Positions 8,740 through 17,372 of a stretch of 64,000 bases of DNA are shown here, in pieces (the stretch's first letter is position 1; every line of letters starts with the position of its first letter). Made by a program: the position numbers and the translations under genes. Source of the DNA: an uncultured Eubacterium sp. (GTDB taxonomy: Bacteria; Bacillota; Clostridia; Oscillospirales; Acutalibacteraceae); contig CAJOEV010000008.1 in the NCBI GenBank assembly GCA_905233545.1, forward strand, positions 1 to 64,000, written 5' to 3'. Below the pieces are notes generated by a model. It was not told where the DNA came from. It did no database searches and saw nothing but the letters and a program-made list of their open reading frames with translations.

Positions 8740-9810
8740 TTAATTCTGTTCTTTAATACTTTTTTCCCTCTTCTTGCCGATAATAAACGGAAAGAACCTA
8801 TTGAAAATCGGAATTGCAATTGAAATTATTATCATAACAACAATAGTAACCGCAGTTTGGAACCATATATTATTTGTAAGAAGATCAGCTGTATTGACAA
8901 ACCTCGATAAAACAGTTTCAACTGCTTTTATAGCATAATCGTGAAGAAGCAAAACAATTATGCTGTTAACGCCGAAAAATAGAATAATACTTTTGAAATA
9001 TTTCATATTTGAAATCAAAACCGAAATAATGATTATAACAGCCGTTCCGATAAACGAATCCAAAATAAACAAAGAAATATAGTTCCCAAAAATACAATTG
9101 GCCATTGAAACATGACCGTTTATTTTTGCAAGCTTTATAATTGCAAAAACAAGAATTAATAATATAACAGCAGATATAACTTTATGATTGTTTATTACTT
9201 TTTCTGTTTTTTTAATATACGGTTTACAATAACTTCCAACAATAAAAAACAGCAATCCGCAAATGCTTTCTAAATACAGGCAATGTAAAAAAGGATCAAT
9301 CTTTATAACTTCAAAAATAACGAACACTATAAATAAAAAACAAAGCAAACCAATAACAATTTTTAAAAAATTATTCTTTTTTATAAAATAATAGATTATT
9401 TTAACAACAAACAAGGAAAAAATGAACCATATAGGACCATTTAAAACGGTAAACTTTATTCCCGATAAAGAAAGGAAGAAATTTGCGATGAATTCAGAGA
9501 GATTAACAGTCTTTGTATAAAGTGCTGCTGCAAATTGTAGCACATAATCAATTACCACAAAAACAAAAAACGGCAATAGCAACGTTTTAAACTGTTTTAA
9601 CAAATAATCCCTGAATTTAATATCTTTGTTGATTGCAAATAATCCCGACAATAAGAAAAAGAACGGCATATGATATGAACAAATGCTCATTGCAATCCAA
9701 TTCCAATTATACAAAACATGAGCATAAACAACCAGAAAAATTCCTATTCCCTTTGCAACATCGATATATTCAATTCTAGAATTAATAATTTTATTAACTG
9801 CATTTTCCAT
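8740..9810 (-). CDS. Acyltransferase-3 family membrane protein (second of three)
   Basis: The product has 356 residues and about ten membrane helices. Its N-terminal motif RIEYIDVAKGIG...YAH places the catalytic His in the same position as in its neighbour at 7702-8727, and the two proteins look like diverged tandem copies. The start was taken at ATG 9810; a TTG 15 bases upstream is also in frame. It presumably adds an acyl group to a sugar of the surface glycan; the donor and acceptor cannot be told. Confidence 0.84.
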   Translation of the reverse strand: MENAVNKIINSRIEYIDVAKGIGIFLVVYAHVLYNWNWIAMSICSYHMPFFFLLSGLFAINKDIKFRDYLLKQFKTLLLPFFVFVVIDYVLQFAAALYTKTVNLSEFIANFFLSLSGIKFTVLNGPIWFIFSLFVVKIIYYFIKKNNFLKIVIGLLCFLFIVFVIFEVIKIDPFLHCLYLESICGLLFFIVGSYCKPYIKKTEKVINNHKVISAVILLILVFAIIKLAKINGHVSMANCIFGNYISLFILDSFIGTAVIIIISVLISNMKYFKSIILFFGVNSIIVLLLHDYAIKAVETVLSRFVNTADLLTNNIWFQTAVTIVVMIIISIAIPIFNRFFPFIIGKKREKSIKEQN

Positions 9811-9843
9811 ATCTTTCAAATCCAAATTGCGAATAGCAAAAAA

Positions 9844-10884
9844 TTATGTTTTTGTTTTTAATTTTTCATCGTATTTGCTGACAAGTTTTAACCTTAATCT
9901 TGATATCAGGTAACTTACAGGAATTGAAATTGCAACAATAATTAAATATTGAATTCCGCTTGAGGCGTGTCCTGATTTAAAAAGCAAAATATTTGCAAGT
10001 CCGTGCGTTAAATAAACTTCAAGCGACATTTTTCCGATGAAAGAAAAAAGTTTAATTATGATACTGAAATTGAATACAGATCTTAACATACAGTATATCA
10101 GGCAAAGTGCCACTGCCATCAGTGTTTTATTAAACCTTGACGAAATAAAAGGCAAATTGAGATATGCGAGTAAAAGAGAAACGGCTATTCCCAAAACAAT
10201 GGTAATATATGTTCCGATACCAAATTTTTCCTTGTTATAAGTAAGCTTTCCAATGTAACTTCCGATTAAAAATATAGGAATCCTTGTTAAAGCCACCTCA
10301 TATCTCATAAAAACGCTTTCATATTTTACCAAGAAGAACGAACAAAAAGCAATATATAACGCTATAACAACAATCAGAAAAAACAAATCCGTTTTTTTCT
10401 TTTCAAAATATTTCTGCACTTTAAAAATCAGCGGATAAATTAGATACAGAACCATAATAAACATAACATACCATCCGCCATGGTTTTTATAAACGTATTG
10501 CCTTCCTAAATAAAAAGATATACCTGACCAATCAAGAAAAAAATCTGCAACAGTACTGCCAAATCTTATTGCATGAAACAGCATTAACGGAAAAGCAATC
10601 AACAGATAGATAACATAGACGTTAAGAATCCGCTTTACATAATATTGCTTGAAATTATATTTCTTGTTTGAAAACGAAAAGTATAAGCCTATACCGGAAA
10701 GAAAAAAGAATATGTCCACGCCAATATTTGCCTGTCCGAGAACATAATACAATGCAACACTGAAATCCCAATAAGAAATCATCATATTGCTATGTGCAAT
10801 TATTACAAGGATTGCAGCAATACCCATTAACTCGGTTCGATATTTACTCAGTATGTAATAATTATTCTCAACTTTGTTTTTCAT
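9844..10884 (-). CDS. Acyltransferase-3 family membrane protein (third of three, divergent)
   Basis: This 346-residue acyltransferase-3 protein begins YRTELMGIAAILVIIAHSN, more like the OafA/NodX branch than its two neighbours. It keeps the catalytic His in IAHS and the later YLTHG motif near the C terminus. About ten hydrophobic helices are visible. ATG 10884 was chosen because it follows GAGG with good spacing and lies 8 bases after the stop of the IspD-kinase gene; an earlier in-frame ATG would overlap that gene. It is probably an O-acetyltransferase of the same polysaccharide. Confidence 0.84.
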   Translation of the reverse strand: MKNKVENNYYILSKYRTELMGIAAILVIIAHSNMMISYWDFSVALYYVLGQANIGVDIFFFLSGIGLYFSFSNKKYNFKQYYVKRILNVYVIYLLIAFPLMLFHAIRFGSTVADFFLDWSGISFYLGRQYVYKNHGGWYVMFIMVLYLIYPLIFKVQKYFEKKKTDLFFLIVVIALYIAFCSFFLVKYESVFMRYEVALTRIPIFLIGSYIGKLTYNKEKFGIGTYITIVLGIAVSLLLAYLNLPFISSRFNKTLMAVALCLIYCMLRSVFNFSIIIKLFSFIGKMSLEVYLTHGLANILLFKSGHASSGIQYLIIVAISIPVSYLISRLRLKLVSKYDEKLKTKT

Positions 10885-10892
10885 AATTAACC

Positions 10893-12455
10893 TCAAAAAT
10901 AGTTTTTTAAAATAACAATCCACTTATCAGTCAGCTCAAAACTGTCGTTTTCATAAATACTATTATGAAGTCTGAAAACAATATCGATAAATAGCATTGC
11001 TTCAATTTTATCTTTAGAAGAAATATCAGAAAAGTATTCAACAAGCTGCTCTTTAAGCTCTTTTCTGTTATCAGTAGCATTCGTAAGCTCTGTTCCGATA
11101 AATCTTGCTATATCAAGCTCAAGCGGAGCAATATAGCCAATCGGGTCTATAGCAACTATGTTGCTATCTGTTTTCATAATATTATAGCGATGCAAATCTC
11201 CGTGAACGAGATATGCTTTTTCATTGCCGAAAACATCGTTGAAAACCTTGTTTGCCTTAATGACATAGCTCATTATTTCATTATATCTGTATTCAAAATC
11301 TTTATCGCCAAGTTTATCCTTTAAAACATCTGCATAGTTTTTAAAAACCTTAATATGAGCAGACGATAATTCAGTTTCTTTATATGAATCAATTGCGGTT
11401 TTAAAGAAATTGAATATTGATTTGTCTTCAAAGTTAAACTGATCAATATCCTCCTCCATTCTGCTAAGCAGAATTGCAGAACAGGTATCATCATAATCAT
11501 AAAGCTCGCACATAAAAGATGCAGGTAAATTCTGATAGCAGCTTTTCTCAGGCTGATATCTTCCAATAAAAGGCGGAATTATTTTTATAACACAATCACC
11601 GTAGTTTATGCTTGAAGCAAGGAAGATAATACCAAAATGAGAGGTTTTAACAACCTGATAATCCGTTATCTGCCATTTTTGAAGCAGGCTTGAAACCTCG
11701 TCCTGAAGTCTTGTCATCCAACTTTTGGTCTGCGCGGGATAGTTTTCAAAAAGATAACGGTTCAGTCGGCGAACGCTGTCGAATACGGCCCTTGTGTCGA
11801 CCTCATTCTCTCTTGCATTAATTAATGCTTCAAGATATTTCAAATCCGCAGGATATGTTAATTTATAATTGTTGTTAAAATCAAAATAAAGCTTAATCGG
11901 GCATCTTTCAGGAAGCTGCTGAGTTACCTCAGTAAGCTTGCTTTCGGGATCAAAGTTCTTATAAAGCAACTCAAAATCAAAGCCCTCAGGAGATTGCATT
12001 AAATAATATCTATCCCTATATACCTTAGAGATATCATAACATCCGAGCGAGTCGGTTATGCTCTGCGCAGTTACAACTGCCGCATTTTCATCAAGAAAAG
12101 CGAAATACTTATCCAATAATTCCCCTGTTATCATCGGGCGAACAGCATCGCAGACAATGAGTTTTTTGCAGTTAAAGTTTTTATGGATATAGTCAAGCGC
12201 ATTATAAAGCGAATAGTTTCGGGTTTTTCCGCCGTCTACAAAATCAATTTTTTCATTCAATGCAAGATTGGTCAGATAGCTTTTGTTTTCTTCAACATTT
12301 GTTACAATAACAATTCTGTCAACCGTTTTTGCTTCAAGAATTGAATCAACAACGTATTCAATAACCATTTTTCCGTTTATTCTATGGAATTGCTTCGGGA
12401 TATTTGAGCCGAATCTGGCTCCGACTCCGTTAGCAAGAATAGAAACTATATTCAT
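10893..12455 (-). CDS. Bifunctional IspD/TarI-like cytidylyltransferase fused to an APH-type kinase
   Basis: The protein has 520 residues. Residues 1-215 form an IspD/TarI-type CTP transferase: LANGVGARFG, PKQF at 20-23, and the VCDAVRPMI metal/substrate segment. Residues 220-520 are an aminoglycoside/choline-kinase-type phosphotransferase with VHGDLHRYN (catalytic Asp420, Asn425) and the metal Asp437 in AIDP. The two activities could act in sequence: phosphorylate an alcohol, then couple it to CTP. That would give a CDP-alditol or CDP-choline-like donor. A direct role in isoprenoid synthesis is unlikely in this setting. It lies between rmlB and the acyltransferases. Start ATG 12455 follows AGGAG. 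Confidence 0.83.
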   Translation of the reverse strand: MNIVSILANGVGARFGSNIPKQFHRINGKMVIEYVVDSILEAKTVDRIVIVTNVEENKSYLTNLALNEKIDFVDGGKTRNYSLYNALDYIHKNFNCKKLIVCDAVRPMITGELLDKYFAFLDENAAVVTAQSITDSLGCYDISKVYRDRYYLMQSPEGFDFELLYKNFDPESKLTEVTQQLPERCPIKLYFDFNNNYKLTYPADLKYLEALINARENEVDTRAVFDSVRRLNRYLFENYPAQTKSWMTRLQDEVSSLLQKWQITDYQVVKTSHFGIIFLASSINYGDCVIKIIPPFIGRYQPEKSCYQNLPASFMCELYDYDDTCSAILLSRMEEDIDQFNFEDKSIFNFFKTAIDSYKETELSSAHIKVFKNYADVLKDKLGDKDFEYRYNEIMSYVIKANKVFNDVFGNEKAYLVHGDLHRYNIMKTDSNIVAIDPIGYIAPLELDIARFIGTELTNATDNRKELKEQLVEYFSDISSKDKIEAMLFIDIVFRLHNSIYENDSFELTDKWIVILKNYF

Positions 12456-12476
12456 AATAACTCCTAAAAAATATTT

Positions 12477-13496
12477 TTATCTGTTTGAATACATTTTATC
12501 GTAATAATCCTGATATTCACCGGAAATGATGGTTTCCCACCACTCTTTGTTATCAAGATACCACTGAATTGTTTTCTTTATTCCGTCGGCAAACATAGTT
12601 TCGGGTAACCAACCAAGTTCATTATGAATTTTGGTTGGATCAATTGCATAACGCATATCATGACCCTTTCTGTCAGCAACATAGGTAATAAGACTTTCGG
12701 GTTTGCCAAGCTCCTTGCAGATAAGCTTAACAATATCAATGTTTCTCATCTCGTTATGACCGCCGATATTATATACCTCACCGACTCTGCCGTTATGAAT
12801 AATTAAATCAATTGCTTTGCAATGATCTTCAACATAGAGCCAGTCACGAACGTTAAGACCTTCTCCGTAAACCGGAAGCGGTTTATCGTTAAGCGCATTT
12901 GCAATCATAAGCGGAATAAGCTTTTCCGGGAAATGATAGGGACCGTAGTTATTAGAACAACGGCTGATGGTTACAGGCAAACCAAAGGTTCTGTAGTAAG
13001 CAAGAACAAGGAGATCTGCGCCCGCCTTTGATGATGAATACGGAGAAGATGTATGAATTGGAGTTTCTTCCGTAAAGAACAAATCAGGTCTGTCAAGCGG
13101 AAGGTCACCGTATACTTCATCGGTTGAAACCTGATGATAACGAGTTATTCCATATTTTCTGCAGGCATCCATAAGTGTCTGAGTTCCTAGAATATTGGTT
13201 TTCAGGAATACGCCCGGGTCTTCAATTGAACGGTCAACATGGCTTTCTGCTGCAAAGTTAACAACGATATCGGGTTTCTCTTCTTCAAAGAGTTTTTCAA
13301 CAGCTTCCCTGTCGCAGATATCAGCTTTAACAAAGCGGAAATTGGGTTTATCCATAATTGGTGCAAGGGTTGAAAGATTACCTGCATATGTTAATTTATC
13401 GAGACAAACAATCCTATAATCAGGATGTGTTTTCAGCATATAGAAAATGAAATTTGAGCCGATAAATCCGGCACCACCGGTTACTATAATTGTCAT
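12477..13496 (-). CDS. rfbB: dTDP-glucose 4,6-dehydratase
   Basis: This 339-residue extended short-chain dehydrogenase shows the NAD motif GGAGFIGSN at the N terminus, the dehydratase STDEVYGDL segment, and YSSSKAGAD holding the catalytic Tyr and Lys. Length and motifs fit RmlB/RfbB, which converts dTDP-glucose to dTDP-4-keto-6-deoxyglucose. The start ATG 13496 follows AGGAG with 7-base spacing; an in-frame GTG 18 bases upstream is less likely. No rmlC or rmlD is present in the window. The product may therefore feed the WecE-like aminotransferase in the other operon instead of rhamnose; that link is inferred. Confidence 0.95.
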   Translation of the reverse strand: MTIIVTGGAGFIGSNFIFYMLKTHPDYRIVCLDKLTYAGNLSTLAPIMDKPNFRFVKADICDREAVEKLFEEEKPDIVVNFAAESHVDRSIEDPGVFLKTNILGTQTLMDACRKYGITRYHQVSTDEVYGDLPLDRPDLFFTEETPIHTSSPYSSSKAGADLLVLAYYRTFGLPVTISRCSNNYGPYHFPEKLIPLMIANALNDKPLPVYGEGLNVRDWLYVEDHCKAIDLIIHNGRVGEVYNIGGHNEMRNIDIVKLICKELGKPESLITYVADRKGHDMRYAIDPTKIHNELGWLPETMFADGIKKTIQWYLDNKEWWETIISGEYQDYYDKMYSNR

Positions 13497-13522
13497 TATA
13501 TTTCTCCTAATCACTTTAATTG

Positions 13523-15094
13523 TTAATCCGATTTTTTAAACGGTTTTAAAAGTTTATTTCTTATTAAAAATGCATTTGATGATATATTTTTATAATTCAA
13601 CACAGCTATGCTAAGATAAACGAACAATAAATGTGAACTGTACTTTGCCATTACTTCTACAAAAAGCAATATTAAACAGCAGCCTAGCATAAACAGTTTA
13701 AAATAGCTCATCAATGTACTGTCATCACTCATTTTTCTCTTATACGATAAAACAACAAGAAAAGATATGATTATACTGAGCAGCATAAACGAACCCGCCA
13801 TAATTTTATAAACAATTCCATTAAGTCCGTTTACAAGGAAATCGTTAACCGAATTCCCTATCTGATAATATAACGGGTTGAAATCATACGAAATGTTTTC
13901 AAATTTATGAATAACATGAAACAGTATTCTTGCAGGATGCGTTTTGTAGTCATTTAATCTTTTACTGATTAAATCCTTTTGGTACTGTATTGCATCTTCT
14001 TTATTGTCGAATTCATAATATTTGTAGTATTCATCATAATCTTCCTGCGACCACGTTCCGTAGGTCTCGTAATTAGAGCCAACAAATATAGGCCAACCAA
14101 GCTTTAAATTATAACCTTTAGTTATATTGGTTTGCGCAGGTTCTACATATTTTTCAACAATAGCGAGTTTCAAATTGCCAAAAACAGAAATCATTGAAAC
14201 AAAAAGAATTATTATCGCTATTAATTTTATCACATTAATAAGCTTTATTTTCTCTTTCAAAGAGATAATAAATGCCATTATTATTAATACAAAAATACTT
14301 ACATATGCAAACTTATTGATTGTTCCGGCATATCCGAGGATTATTGACGAAGCCACTACATATACGACTTTTAAAACCTTTTTATCTGTTGAAAGAATTA
14401 ATCTAAACAATATCCAGATTACTATAATATGAAGAATAACCAAAACATTTTCATGAACTAAAATCAAAGGCTCAAGCATGCCAACAGGAATTAAAAGCCA
14501 CGCCATAACAGCTGCAAATGCATAATTCTTTCCGTAATGATAATTTATTGTATCAAACAGCAAAACCGCGCAAACGGTAAAAAGCAAACAAAAATATATA
14601 CTTGGGATTAAAACCGATTTAACGCCAAATACTTTTGTAAACGGCAAGAAGAAAGTGGAAAACATTACATAGTATTTATATCGGTTTGCAAATTCAATGT
14701 TTTCTGTAATCCTGCCCTTTTCAGTAAACTGACAGATAAAGCTCCAGGTCATTCTGAAATCAGAATACTTTGTCGGATCCAGATGAAACAAAAACAAACA
14801 AAAAAGCTTAGTAATAAGTCCAACAATAACAATGCATAAAATCATTCTTTTTACAGACATTTTTCTGATACATTCTTTAAAAAAGGCAATTTTCTTATCT
14901 ATTTTATCCCACAGCAGAATTATAGCTGAAAAAATTGCTAAAATGCCTATGAGAATCACAGTTTTTATAATAATGTTTTCACTTGATGAGAACAAGGTTT
15001 TGCAAATTCTGCCTAAAAGAAAGAAAACAGCAAGAATCTCAAAAAGAAAAGCTATTGATTTATTTGCGAACTTATAAATTCTGTTTTCAATCAT
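13523..15094 (-). CDS. Large polytopic membrane protein, GT-C/GT39-like putative glycosyltransferase
   Basis: A 523-residue protein with about 11-12 membrane helices and a soluble loop region around residues 310-390. After the third helix an extracytoplasmic loop reads PTKYSDFRMTW; such an Asp-bearing first loop is typical of GT-C enzymes that use polyprenyl-phosphate sugars (GT39, ArnT-like). No closer family is recognised. It starts at ATG 15094, sharing one base with the stop of rmlA, so the two are translationally coupled. It is a candidate to add a sugar outside the cell to the glycan built by this operon. Confidence 0.6.
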   Translation of the reverse strand: MIENRIYKFANKSIAFLFEILAVFFLLGRICKTLFSSSENIIIKTVILIGILAIFSAIILLWDKIDKKIAFFKECIRKMSVKRMILCIVIVGLITKLFCLFLFHLDPTKYSDFRMTWSFICQFTEKGRITENIEFANRYKYYVMFSTFFLPFTKVFGVKSVLIPSIYFCLLFTVCAVLLFDTINYHYGKNYAFAAVMAWLLIPVGMLEPLILVHENVLVILHIIVIWILFRLILSTDKKVLKVVYVVASSIILGYAGTINKFAYVSIFVLIIMAFIISLKEKIKLINVIKLIAIIILFVSMISVFGNLKLAIVEKYVEPAQTNITKGYNLKLGWPIFVGSNYETYGTWSQEDYDEYYKYYEFDNKEDAIQYQKDLISKRLNDYKTHPARILFHVIHKFENISYDFNPLYYQIGNSVNDFLVNGLNGIVYKIMAGSFMLLSIIISFLVVLSYKRKMSDDSTLMSYFKLFMLGCCLILLFVEVMAKYSSHLLFVYLSIAVLNYKNISSNAFLIRNKLLKPFKKSD

Positions 15095-15921
15095 CAGATT
15101 TCTCCCTTGGCAACTTTCTTTAAATACTTTCCATAATCGGATTTTCCGTACTTCTTGGCAGATTCCATAAGCTTATCTTTATCAATCATCCCTATTCTGA
15201 AAGCTATTTCTTCCGGTGCAGAAATACGAATTCCCTGCTGGCTTTGAATAGTTCTTACAAAATCCGCCGCATCTATAAGGCTTTCCATGGTTCCCGTATC
15301 CAACCATGCAAAACCACGTCCAAGAAGCTTAACATCAAGCTCATCATTTTCAAGATAGAGCTTATTTAAATCTGTTATTTCTAATTCCCCTCTTTCTGAG
15401 GGATTGAGCGATTTTGCATATTCTACACAACGCTTATCATAGAAATACAAACCCGTTACAGCAAAATGTGATTTTGGTTTTCTTGGTTTTTCTTCAAGAG
15501 AAAGAACCATTTCATTCTCATCAAACTCAACAATTCCAAAACGCTCCGGGTCATCAACACGGTAGCCAAAAACGGTTGCTCTTCCGTTTTCTTCAGCATT
15601 CCTTTTTGCATTTAAAAGAATTGTTCCGAAACCTGCACCATAGAAGATATTATCGCCCAATATCATAGCGCAGCAATCATCACCGATAAAATCCTCTCCG
15701 ATAATAAATGCCTGTGCAAGTCCGTCAGGTGACGGCTGCTCCTTATAACTGAGCTTAACACCGTACTGACTTCCGTCTCCAAGCAATTTTTCAAAGTTTG
15801 GAAGGTCAGTTGGCGTTGAAATGATAAGAATATCATCTATCCCTGCAAGCATAAGGGTGCTTAAAGGATAATAAATCAAAAGCCTTGTTCCGCTTCCTCC
15901 TGCTAAAATAATTCCTTTCAT
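15094..15921 (-). CDS. rfbA: Glucose-1-phosphate thymidylyltransferase with an internal in-frame deletion
   Basis: The protein is RmlA from start to finish: GGSGTRL near the N terminus, then [22 protein letters not shown], and the C-terminal helices. However, GGSGTRL is followed almost at once by IYYPLST. The roughly 18 residues that normally lie between them (YPLT...SKQLLPVYDKPM in relatives) are absent. That segment carries the Lys and Gln of the nucleotide-binding loop. The length is 275 residues against about 290 for the family. The reading frame is intact. Either a natural 54-base deletion has disabled the enzyme or the assembly collapsed here. A normal copy would make dTDP-glucose for RfbB. 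Confidence 0.85.
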   Translation of the reverse strand: MKGIILAGGSGTRLLIYYPLSTLMLAGIDDILIISTPTDLPNFEKLLGDGSQYGVKLSYKEQPSPDGLAQAFIIGEDFIGDDCCAMILGDNIFYGAGFGTILLNAKRNAEENGRATVFGYRVDDPERFGIVEFDENEMVLSLEEKPRKPKSHFAVTGLYFYDKRCVEYAKSLNPSERGELEITDLNKLYLENDELDVKLLGRGFAWLDTGTMESLIDAADFVRTIQSQQGIRISAPEEIAFRIGMIDKDKLMESAKKYGKSDYGKYLKKVAKGEI

Positions 15922-15994
15922 AACAAAGTTCCTTTCTGTTAAAACATTTTTGCCATGAGATTTTTAAAACTATTATCTTGCTTTTATAAAATTT

Positions 15995-16843
15995 TTATAA
16001 TTCTACAGTTGCTATTCTGGGTTCAAAGCAACAGCAAGGTCTTAAACAAACAACGCGAACTCCGCTTGCTCTTTGAGGTCCAACCTTCATAAATGTTGAT
16101 AAAACAGTATGATTGCCGCCCAATCCAAGAGGTCCGACGTTGCTTTTATTAACTTTATCCGTTATTTTCTTTTCCATTTCAGACTGAACTTCATAAGTTC
16201 CGTCCACAAGCGCCTGAAGCATATATGATGAAGCTTCATAATGGGATCTTCCAATGCCAATTGCAAGAGTGCACGGTGTACAACCAAGCAGCTTTGTTGA
16301 TTCCTTTGCCCATTCAATTATTTCATCTAATACAACATCTGTGGAGTGTTTATGAAATACTCTGTATGTTTTTGCTCTTATGGCAGGTCCCCCGCCAAAC
16401 ATAAGAATATGTAATTTATTTTTATCCGACTCAGTGTGTCTCAGCAAAATCGGAGCAGGTGCCAATTCAGCTGGATCTTCAAACATTCCGAGCGACTGAT
16501 TTATTCTTTCATAATCATTGCCCTTTATTGCCATAGGTCTTCCGGGAAGCTGTCTTAACCCCTCTCTAATTCCTTCCTGTATTGATTCAATCATATCACC
16601 AGATACAACGCAGTTTTTTCCGATGTCAAGGACTAGATGAGGTATGCCTGTATCGTCACAGAGCGGAGAACTGTTTTTCTCTGCAACCTCAGCATTTTCA
16701 AGAATTGTTTGTAAAACCCATTTTGCTTTTTCGTTTTCTTCGCTTTCGATTGCTCTTCTATAAGCATTCTTTTTATCCTGAAGAAATGTTGAGCCAGCTT
16801 TTACCAGCGTTGCTGCAACTTCTTCAACAATAATTTGATTCAT
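15995..16843 (-). CDS. Fe-S hydro-lyase alpha subunit (class I fumarase / L-tartrate dehydratase family), divergent
   Basis: These 282 residues match the alpha half of iron-sulfur fumarases and tartrate dehydratases. Cysteines lie in SPLCDDTG, LLGCTPCT and VCLRPCC, three of which would hold the 4Fe-4S cluster. The usual substrate motif GGGSEN is replaced by GGGPAIRAKTY, so the substrate may not be fumarate or tartrate. The family adds or removes water from a hydroxy-dicarboxylate. It is preceded by its beta subunit with 11 bases between them. The order beta-alpha is the reverse of the common one. It belongs to the organic-acid cassette in a polysaccharide operon. Start ATG 16843 follows AAGGAGA. 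Confidence 0.85.
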   Translation of the reverse strand: MNQIIVEEVAATLVKAGSTFLQDKKNAYRRAIESEENEKAKWVLQTILENAEVAEKNSSPLCDDTGIPHLVLDIGKNCVVSGDMIESIQEGIREGLRQLPGRPMAIKGNDYERINQSLGMFEDPAELAPAPILLRHTESDKNKLHILMFGGGPAIRAKTYRVFHKHSTDVVLDEIIEWAKESTKLLGCTPCTLAIGIGRSHYEASSYMLQALVDGTYEVQSEMEKKITDKVNKSNVGPLGLGGNHTVLSTFMKVGPQRASGVRVVCLRPCCCFEPRIATVEL

Positions 16844-16854
16844 AAGTATTCTCC

Positions 16855-17358
16855 TTAATAAACACTCTCATTGTTTGTTGCAGCAATAATTGCCTGAAAA
16901 TCCTTAACCTTTAATCTGTATAAAGCTTCCATACCAAGCTCAGGGAACGCAATTAGTTCACATTCAAGAGTGTTGTTGCCAAGCAACGCTGTTACAGGAG
17001 GAATAACAGCAAAAACAGCATTGTTTTCTGTTATTCCAGAAATCGTTTCATTACTAATTGCGCCCTTACCCAGATGCATTTTTACCCCCGCCTTAGACAG
17101 CGGAATAAAACTGCTTTCAATTTCAAGTTTGTTGCTGGATGTAGGGCCAACACCTGCAGGACTGACCGCAGTATGAAATATAACACTGCCTTTCAAATCA
17201 ATACCGTACTCCGCCGTTTTGTTTTCTTCAATTAACTTGCAGACTTTTGGTAAAACGGCATCTCTTCCACAATAAATATAGCCATTAATACTAACTATTT
17301 CTCCAACCTTTAAACCCGCAATTGTTTCCTCGGAAAAAGGCGTTGTCAAAACCTTCAA
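16855..17358 (-). CDS. Fe-S hydro-lyase beta subunit (class I fumarase / L-tartrate dehydratase family)
   Basis: The 167-residue protein matches the C-terminal/beta part of two-subunit fumarases. It has an N-terminal LKVGEIVSINGYIYCGRDA segment, then PTSSNKLE where relatives usually read GPTTSxRM, followed by HLGKGAI. The change of the Arg region again points to altered substrate use. The start is TTG 17358 behind AGGGGATATAG; no better ATG exists. It should form a heterodimer with the alpha subunit encoded immediately downstream. Confidence 0.83.
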   Translation of the reverse strand: MKVLTTPFSEETIAGLKVGEIVSINGYIYCGRDAVLPKVCKLIEENKTAEYGIDLKGSVIFHTAVSPAGVGPTSSNKLEIESSFIPLSKAGVKMHLGKGAISNETISGITENNAVFAVIPPVTALLGNNTLECELIAFPELGMEALYRLKVKDFQAIIAATNNESVY

Positions 17359-17372
17359 CTATATCCCCTGCC

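Noticed and set aside
10893..12455. Housekeeping IspD of the MEP pathway
   Set aside because: The APH-type kinase fusion and the glycan operon setting favour a CDP-donor role, although IspH elsewhere shows the organism does use the MEP pathway.
15094..15921. Frameshift in rmlA
   Set aside because: The residue pattern stays in one frame on both sides of the gap, so it is an in-frame deletion, not a frameshift.
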